In this document: positions 59,434-64,000 of the stretch, in pieces
How the letters are laid out: every line of letters begins with the position of its first letter
How positions within the stretch are numbered: position 1 is the stretch's first letter
Assembly (NCBI RefSeq): GCF_016917755.1
Contig: NZ_CP070326.1
Coordinates: forward strand, 124,001-188,000
Source of the DNA: Streptomyces noursei
GTDB taxonomy: Bacteria > Actinomycetota > Actinomycetes > Streptomycetales > Streptomycetaceae
Reading direction: 5' to 3'
Length of the DNA stretch: 64,000 nucleotides
Program-made: the position numbers and the translations under genes
Notes under the pieces: model-generated
Seen by the model: only the letters and a program-made list of their open reading frames with translations
Told to the model about the DNA's origin: nothing
Databases searched by the model: none

Positions 59434-60465
59434 CTACCAGCTGCCGGCCAGCAGCAGATCCCCGAACTCCCGCTCGCGGGACGTCTGGCGCAGGTCGGAG
59501 TCGACCATCATGCGCATCAGCTCGGGGAAGTCGACGCTGGGCTCCCAGCCCAGCTGGGTGCGGGCGCGCTCGGCGTCCGCGCACAGGATCTCCACCTCGG
59601 CCGGGCGCACCAGCGAGGGGTCGATGCTGACGTAGTCCTCCCAGTTCAGGTTCACGTGCTCGAAGGCGATGCGGACGGCGTCGCGGACCGAGTGCATCTG
59701 GCCGGTCCCGATCACGTAGTCGCCGGGCTCGTCCTGCTGCAGCATCAGGTGCATGGCGCGAACGTAGTCTCCGGCGAAACCCCAGTCGCGTACGGCGTCG
59801 AGGTTGCCCAGGGACATCTTGTCCTGGTAGCCGAGCTTGATGCGGGCCACCGCGAGGGAGATCTTCCGGGTCACGAACTCCGCTCCACGGCGCGGCGATT
59901 CGTGGTTGAACAGCATGCCGGAGACCGCGTACATACCGAAGGACTCGCGGTAGTTGCGGGTGATGAAGTGCCCGTAGGTCTTCGCGACGCCGTACGGGCT
60001 GCGCGGCCGGAAGATGGTGGTCTCGCACTGCGGGGTCTCGGCGACCTTGCCGAACATCTCCGACGAGGACGCCTGGTAGAAGCGGATCTGACCGCCGTCA
60101 CTGCTCCGCGAGCCGTTCAGGCCGCTGACCATGCGGATCGCCTCCAGCATGCGCAGCACACCCATGCCGTTGACCTCGGTGACGAGCTCGGCCTGCTGCC
60201 AGGACATCGGCACGAAGGAGATGGCACCGAGGTTGTAGATCTCGTCGGGCTGCACCTTGTCGACGGCTGACACCAGGCTGGCCTGGTCCATCAGGTCACC
60301 GTCGACGAAGTTCAGGTCGGAGACCAGACGGCTGACCCGCGACTTCCGGGGATTGGCCTGACCGCGTATCAGGCCCCACACCTGGTAACCCTGTGCGAGC
60401 AGGTGCTCCGCCAGGTAGGAGCCGTCCTGGCCGGTAATTCCGGTGATCAGCGCACGCTTGGACAT
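59434..60465 (-). CDS. gmd: GDP-mannose 4,6-dehydratase (NysDIII/AmphDIII/PimJ-like)
   Basis: 343 aa, ATG at 60463-60465 with GGAAAGGA upstream; the frame is open further but the family starts here. Short-chain dehydrogenase fold: NADP-binding GITGQDG (residues 9-15), catalytic ASSSE (132-136), Tyr158 and Lys162 in SPYGVAK. It converts GDP-mannose to GDP-4-keto-6-deoxymannose, which in polyene clusters is the first step to GDP-mycosamine. The later aminotransferase (NysDII) and glycosyltransferase (NysDI) are not in the window. It is divergent from the ABC transporter genes, and the shared region carries PimM-like sites. GDP-perosamine or fucose would use the same enzyme, but the PKS context argues for mycosamine. 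Confidence 0.97.
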   Translation of the reverse strand: MSKRALITGITGQDGSYLAEHLLAQGYQVWGLIRGQANPRKSRVSRLVSDLNFVDGDLMDQASLVSAVDKVQPDEIYNLGAISFVPMSWQQAELVTEVNGMGVLRMLEAIRMVSGLNGSRSSDGGQIRFYQASSSEMFGKVAETPQCETTIFRPRSPYGVAKTYGHFITRNYRESFGMYAVSGMLFNHESPRRGAEFVTRKISLAVARIKLGYQDKMSLGNLDAVRDWGFAGDYVRAMHLMLQQDEPGDYVIGTGQMHSVRDAVRIAFEHVNLNWEDYVSIDPSLVRPAEVEILCADAERARTQLGWEPSVDFPELMRMMVDSDLRQTSREREFGDLLLAGSW

Positions 60466-60536
60466 CTCATTCCTTTCCTCCGCATAGAACAGACCGCCCA
60501 AACGCAGAGCCGTGTCTGCTGCGTGAACTCTTGACC

Positions 60537-60556
60537 TCGAATGGCGTCGAATGGCG
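60537..60556. repeat. Tandem 10-bp direct repeat in the gmd/ABC region
   Basis: TCGAATGGCG occurs twice head to tail, about 75-90 bp upstream of the gmd start. The 10-bp period places both copies on the same helix face, as expected for a cooperative regulator site. No known regulator is matched. Confidence 0.45.
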
Positions 60557-60637
60557 TCAGAAAACGCCGCGGTCGGGACGCCGGGTAAGCGCACGCTTCC
60601 AAGCGGCCGGTCACGGTGTCAAGAAAATCCAGTAACA

Positions 60638-60653
60638 CTACGGAATTCCGGAG
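60638..60653. promoter_or_regulatory. PimM/AmphRIV-like operator candidate, site 1 of gmd/ABC region
   Basis: CTACGGAATTCCGGAG matches 14 of 16 positions of CTVGGGAWWTCCCBAG, the best match in the window, with a fully palindromic CGGAATTCCG centre. It is 173 bp upstream of gmd and about 200 bp upstream of the first ABC gene. Confidence 0.62.
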
Positions 60654-60736
60654 TGCCAATCCTCGGGTGCCCGCGGCCTGTTGGAGAGCGCGGTCGCCGG
60701 ATCCGGAACGTCCCCGCGGCACCTGCCGTCAGGACA

Positions 60737-60752
60737 CTACGGATTTTCCGGT
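60737..60752. promoter_or_regulatory. Second, weaker operator-like site in the gmd/ABC region
   Basis: CTACGGATTTTCCGGT, 12 of 16 positions, preceded by ACA as in site 1 (ACACTACGGA in both). It lies 99 bp from site 1 and 100 bp before the ABC transporter start. Confidence 0.4.
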
Positions 60753-60852
60753 GCGCGGTGCGCTGCACTGTCCGGACGTGCCCCGTCCAGGCCCGGTGGG
60801 CGCCTCATCCGTGCCGTCGACCGGACCTGCCCGTCTCCTGGAGCGTCGCCCG

Positions 60853-62664
60853 GTGCTGCTCAGATTCCTGCGAACCCGACTGCGTCCCCACCGGCGCGCC
60901 GTTGCCCTGCTGGGACTGCTGCAACTGGCGCAGATCCTGGCCACCCTGGCCCTGCCGACGCTCGGTGCCGCCGTCATCGACCACGGCGTGATCGAGGCCG
61001 ACAGCGGCTACATCGTCCGGACCGGACTGGGCATGCTGGCCGTTGCGCTGGTGCAGATCGCGGCGTCGGTGGGCGCGGTGTCGCTGAGCGCGCGTACGGC
61101 CATGGCGATGGGCCGCGACCTGCGCTCGGCGGTCTTCCGCCGGGTGTTGGACTTCTCCGCCCGTGAGGTCGGACAGTTCGGCACCCCGTCGCTGATGACG
61201 CGCACCGTCAACGACGTCCAACAGGTACAGATGCTGGCGCTGTCCGCGTTCGGCGTCGCCGTGTCGGCGCCCCTGATGTGTCTGGGCAGCATCGTGCTCG
61301 CACTCCAGCAGGACATTCCGCTCTCACTGCTCCTGGTGGCACTGATGGTGGCCCTGGGAATGTCCTTCGGTCTCATTCTCGGCCGCACCGACCCGTTCTA
61401 CGACCGGATGCAGAAATACCTGGACCGCGTCAACGGCCTGCTGCGCGAACGCATCACGGGAGTCCGCGTCGTGCGGGCTTTTGTGCGCGACGGACACGAA
61501 GGCGAGAGATTCGGCCGAACCAATTCCGAATTGTGTGACATCTCGTTGCGCGTCGGCCGGCTGCTGGCCACCATCGTCCCCGTCGTGCTGCTGGTCCTGA
61601 ACGCCTTCATGGCGGCGGTGGTGTGGTTCGGCGCCCATCGCATCGACGCCGGGGCGATGCGGTTCGGTGCGCTCAGCGCGTTCCTGAGCTATCTGACGCT
61701 GATCATGATGTCGGTGGTGATGGTGACCTTCGTGTGCCTGGCGATGCCGCGGGCGAGGGTCTCGGCCGAGCGCATCCAGCAGGTGCTGACGACCGAGCCG
61801 AGCGTGACGACGCCGTCCCGACCCGTGCGCACCGTGCCCGCGACCGGCCAACTGGCCCTGCGCGGTGCCGGGTTCCGGTACCCGGGAGCCAAGGAGCCGG
61901 TGCTGAGCGGGATCGATCTGAGCGCCGGCCCCGGCGAGACGGTGGCGATCCTCGGCAGCACCGGCAGCGGCAAGACCACCCTGCTCAACCTCGTACTGCG
62001 GCACTTCGACGCCACCGAGGGCTCCGTCCACATCGGCGGGGTGGACGTCCGCAGCCTGGACGCGGAGGCGTTGCGCCGCACCGTCGGCTTCGTCCCGCAG
62101 CGGGCGTACCTCTTCTCCGGCACCGTCGCCAGCAATCTGCGGTTCGGCAACCCCGATGCCACCGACGCCGAGCTCTGGCACGCGCTGGAGATCGCGCAGG
62201 CCCGGGACTTCGTACAGCTCCTGCCCGAGGGACTGAATGCGCCGATCACGCAGGGCGGCACCAATGTGTCCGGCGGACAGCGCCAGCGTCTGGCGATCGC
62301 CCGCACCCTGCTGCGCAGACCGGCCGTCTATCTCTTCGACGACTGTTTCTCCGCGCTGGACTACGCCACGGACGCCGCGCTGCGGGCCGCCCTGGAACCG
62401 GAGATCTCCCGGGCGACGGTGCTCACCGTCGCCCAGCGCGTCAGCACCGTCCAGCACGCGCAGCGCATCGTGGTCCTGGACGCGGGCCGGATCGCCGCCA
62501 CCGGTACGCACCAGGAACTGCTGCGTACCAGTACGGCGTATCGGGAGATCGCCAGGTCCCAGCTCACCGCGATCACCACCGACCACTACGGCGACTCAGC
62601 CCCGGACGCCGAAGCCACCACGACCCCTCAGGAGGCCGTCCATGGTCTCGGCGGACAGCTCTAG
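60853..62664 (+). CDS. ABC half-transporter, first of pair (NysH/AmphH-like)
   Basis: 603 aa from GTG at 60853. The frame is open upstream, but this start gives the family's N-terminus (LLRFLRTRLRPHRRAVALL), with GGAG 9 nt before. An N-terminal membrane domain with several long hydrophobic helices (for example ALLGLLQLAQILATLALP and IVPVVLLVLNAFMAAVVWF) is followed by a nucleotide-binding domain: Walker A GSTGSGKTT, Q-loop VPQRAYLFSG, signature VSGGQRQR, Walker B YLFDDCFSALD. Asp replaces the catalytic Glu after Walker B, and the switch His is Gln (VAQRVST), which marks the degenerate half of a heterodimeric exporter. Polyene clusters carry such pairs for export of the antibiotic. It overlaps the next gene by 23 bp. 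Confidence 0.93.
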   Translation: MLLRFLRTRLRPHRRAVALLGLLQLAQILATLALPTLGAAVIDHGVIEADSGYIVRTGLGMLAVALVQIAASVGAVSLSARTAMAMGRDLRSAVFRRVLDFSAREVGQFGTPSLMTRTVNDVQQVQMLALSAFGVAVSAPLMCLGSIVLALQQDIPLSLLLVALMVALGMSFGLILGRTDPFYDRMQKYLDRVNGLLRERITGVRVVRAFVRDGHEGERFGRTNSELCDISLRVGRLLATIVPVVLLVLNAFMAAVVWFGAHRIDAGAMRFGALSAFLSYLTLIMMSVVMVTFVCLAMPRARVSAERIQQVLTTEPSVTTPSRPVRTVPATGQLALRGAGFRYPGAKEPVLSGIDLSAGPGETVAILGSTGSGKTTLLNLVLRHFDATEGSVHIGGVDVRSLDAEALRRTVGFVPQRAYLFSGTVASNLRFGNPDATDAELWHALEIAQARDFVQLLPEGLNAPITQGGTNVSGGQRQRLAIARTLLRRPAVYLFDDCFSALDYATDAALRAALEPEISRATVLTVAQRVSTVQHAQRIVVLDAGRIAATGTHQELLRTSTAYREIARSQLTAITTDHYGDSAPDAEATTTPQEAVHGLGGQL

Positions 62665-64000
62665 CCGCGGGCGGCGCAGCCCCGCCCGCCACATGCTGGG
62701 CCTCCTGCGACCGCACCGTGTCCTGGTTTCCGTGGCGGTCGCCCTCGGGATCGGCGGCGTCGCGCTCAACGCGGCGGGCCCGATACTCCTCGGCAGGGCC
62801 ACCGACCTCGTCTTCGACGGCATCCGGCACAACCACGGATCCGGCGGAGTCGACTTCGACGCGATCGCCCGGGTGTTGCTGTTCGCGCTCGTGCTCTTCG
62901 TCACCGCCTCCTTGCTCACCCTCTTCCAGGGCCGGCTGGTCTCGGCCGTCGTGCAGCGTGTGGTCTTCGCGCTGCGCCGGTCTGTGGAGGCCAAGCTCGC
63001 CCGCCTGCCGCTGCGGTACTTCGACCGCCACCCGGCGGGTGAGGTGCTCAGCCGGGTGACCAATGACGTCGACAACCTCCAGCAGACCCTCCAGCAGACC
63101 CTCAGCCAGCTGATCACGGCGGTGTTCTCCGTACTGAGCATGCTGGTGCTGATGCTCGTCATCTCGCCGCTGCTGGCACTGGTCATGCTGGCCTGTCTGC
63201 CGGTGTCGGTCGTGCTCACGGCCCGGATCAGCAGGCGCGCACAGCCGCGGTTCGCCCGTCAGTGGTCCGCGACCGGAGCGCTGAACGCCCACGTCGAGGA
63301 GGTCTACACCGGTCACGCGCTGGTCAAGGGCTTCGGGCGGCGCGAGCAGGCCGAGCGCGCCTTCGACGAGCACAACGAAGCCCTCTACCGCGCCGGCGCA
63401 CGGGCCCAGTTCGTCTCCGGCGCCATCGAGCCGTCGATGATGTTCGTCTCCAACCTCGGCTATGTCGTGGTGGCGGTCGTCGGCGCGCTGCGCGTGGTCG
63501 CCGGGACCCTGTCCATCGGTGACGTCCAGGCGTTCATCCTCTACTGCCGGCAGTTCAGCCAGCCGATCGTCGAGGTCGCCGGCATCGCCGCCCGCCTGCA
63601 GTCCGCCCTCGCCTCCGCGGAGCGGATCCAGGAGCTCCTGGACGCGGACGAGCAGCGACCCGACTCCGACCACCCCGCACGTCTCGACAAGGTCGGCGGG
63701 CATGTCGAGTTCGAGAAGGTCCACTTCCGCTACTCCCCCGGCACCCCGCTCATCGAGGACCTCTCCCTCACCGTCGAACCCGGCCGGACCGTGGCGGTCG
63801 TCGGTCCGACCGGCGCCGGCAAGACCACCCTGGGCAACCTCCTCATGCGCTTCTACGAGATCGACAGCGGGCGCATCCTCCTCGACGGCACGGACATCAC
63901 CGCCCTGACCCGCGAGGACCTGCGCTCCCACATCGGCCTGGTGCTCCAGGACGCCTGGCTCTTCTCCGGCACCATCGCCGAGAACATCGCCTACGGACGC
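62642..64000 (+). CDS. ABC half-transporter, second of pair, 3' end missing (NysG/AmphG-like)
   Basis: 453 residues visible; the gene runs out of the right edge. ATG at 62642-62644 follows AGGAGG at ideal spacing and overlaps the end of the first ABC gene by 23 bp, so the two are translationally coupled. The membrane domain comes first (hydrophobic stretches such as VSVAVALGIGGVALNAAG and VLSMLVLMLVISPLLALVML), with the coupling segment RYFDRHPAGEVLSRVTNDVD. The nucleotide-binding domain begins with Walker A GPTGAGKTT and Q-loop VLQDAWLFSG; signature and Walker B lie beyond the window. It should supply the catalytically competent site of the heterodimer, which cannot be verified here. Confidence 0.94.
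   Translation, partial: MVSADSSSRGRRSPARHMLGLLRPHRVLVSVAVALGIGGVALNAAGPILLGRATDLVFDGIRHNHGSGGVDFDAIARVLLFALVLFVTASLLTLFQGRLVSAVVQRVVFALRRSVEAKLARLPLRYFDRHPAGEVLSRVTNDVDNLQQTLQQTLSQLITAVFSVLSMLVLMLVISPLLALVMLACLPVSVVLTARISRRAQPRFARQWSATGALNAHVEEVYTGHALVKGFGRREQAERAFDEHNEALYRAGARAQFVSGAIEPSMMFVSNLGYVVVAVVGALRVVAGTLSIGDVQAFILYCRQFSQPIVEVAGIAARLQSALASAERIQELLDADEQRPDSDHPARLDKVGGHVEFEKVHFRYSPGTPLIEDLSLTVEPGRTVAVVGPTGAGKTTLGNLLMRFYEIDSGRILLDGTDITALTREDLRSHIGLVLQDAWLFSGTIAENIAYGR

Larger units (their letters stand above)
60466..60852. promoter_or_regulatory. Divergent promoter region between gmd and the ABC transporter genes
   Basis: A 387 bp gap that drives gmd (minus) and the transporter pair (plus). 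It holds two copies of the CTACGGA-type site 99 bp apart and a perfect tandem 10-bp repeat. A TTGACA on the minus strand (60617-60622) has no matching -10 box at normal spacing. No gene was seen. Confidence 0.6.

Noticed and set aside
59122..60270. Plus-strand frame opposite gmd
   Set aside because: Low-complexity composition, no motif, and fully antisense to a well-defined dehydratase gene.
60616..60852. 79-residue N-terminal extension of the first ABC protein
   Set aside because: It reads across both operator-like sites and has no similarity to the membrane domain; the family N-terminus fits the GTG at 60853.

Overview
The window is very GC-rich and strongly codon-biased, and it encodes giant modular polyketide synthases, LAL-type and PAS-LuxR regulators, and leucine TTA codons confined to regulators. 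Together these point to a Streptomyces or close actinomycete chromosome. The region is one side of a polyene macrolide antifungal gene cluster of the nystatin/amphotericin/pimaricin/rimocidin type.

Layout, left to right. (1) <1-1721, minus: 5' part of a further type I PKS gene (PKS-A), running off the left edge. (2) 1926-14096, minus: PKS-B, two modules plus thioesterase. (3) 14133-20525, minus: PKS-C, one module. (4) 20546-49048, minus: PKS-D, 9,500 aa and six modules, matching NysI/AmphI/PimS2 in size and domain order. D, C and B are spaced by 20 and 36 bp and read as one operon. (5) 49403-50038, minus: PAS-LuxR activator of the PimM/AmphRIV/NysRIV type. (6) 50446-59035, minus: three tightly coupled LAL regulators in the NysRI-RII-RIII order. 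(7) 59434-60465, minus: GDP-mannose 4,6-dehydratase, first committed step to mycosamine. (8) 60853->64000, plus: two ABC half-transporters (NysH/NysG type), the second cut by the right edge.

How it works together. Chain order D to C to B is supported by gene order and paired docking-domain classes. Reading back from the thioesterase, the domains predict: an unusual (probably ethylmalonyl-like) extender at C2, C3-OH, full reduction at C5 and C7, C9-OH, C11 ketone (hemiketal), C13-OH, methylmalonate-derived branch at C14 (the future carboxyl), C15-OH, C17-OH (mycosamine site) and C18=C19. This lower half is close to rimocidin/CE-108 and one module shorter than nystatin. It differs from rimocidin in a complete reductive loop where rimocidin has a C5 ketone. 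Loading and most polyene-forming modules, P450s, aminotransferase and glycosyltransferase lie outside the window.

Regulation. A near-palindrome beginning CTACGGA recurs in front of PKS-A, in front of PKS-D and twice in the gmd/ABC divergent region. It resembles the published PimM operator. All three LAL genes carry TTA codons, suggesting bldA dependence. PKS-B module 1 looks like a recent mosaic copy of the PKS-C module. I saw no tRNA, rRNA, CRISPR array, insertion sequence or attachment site.
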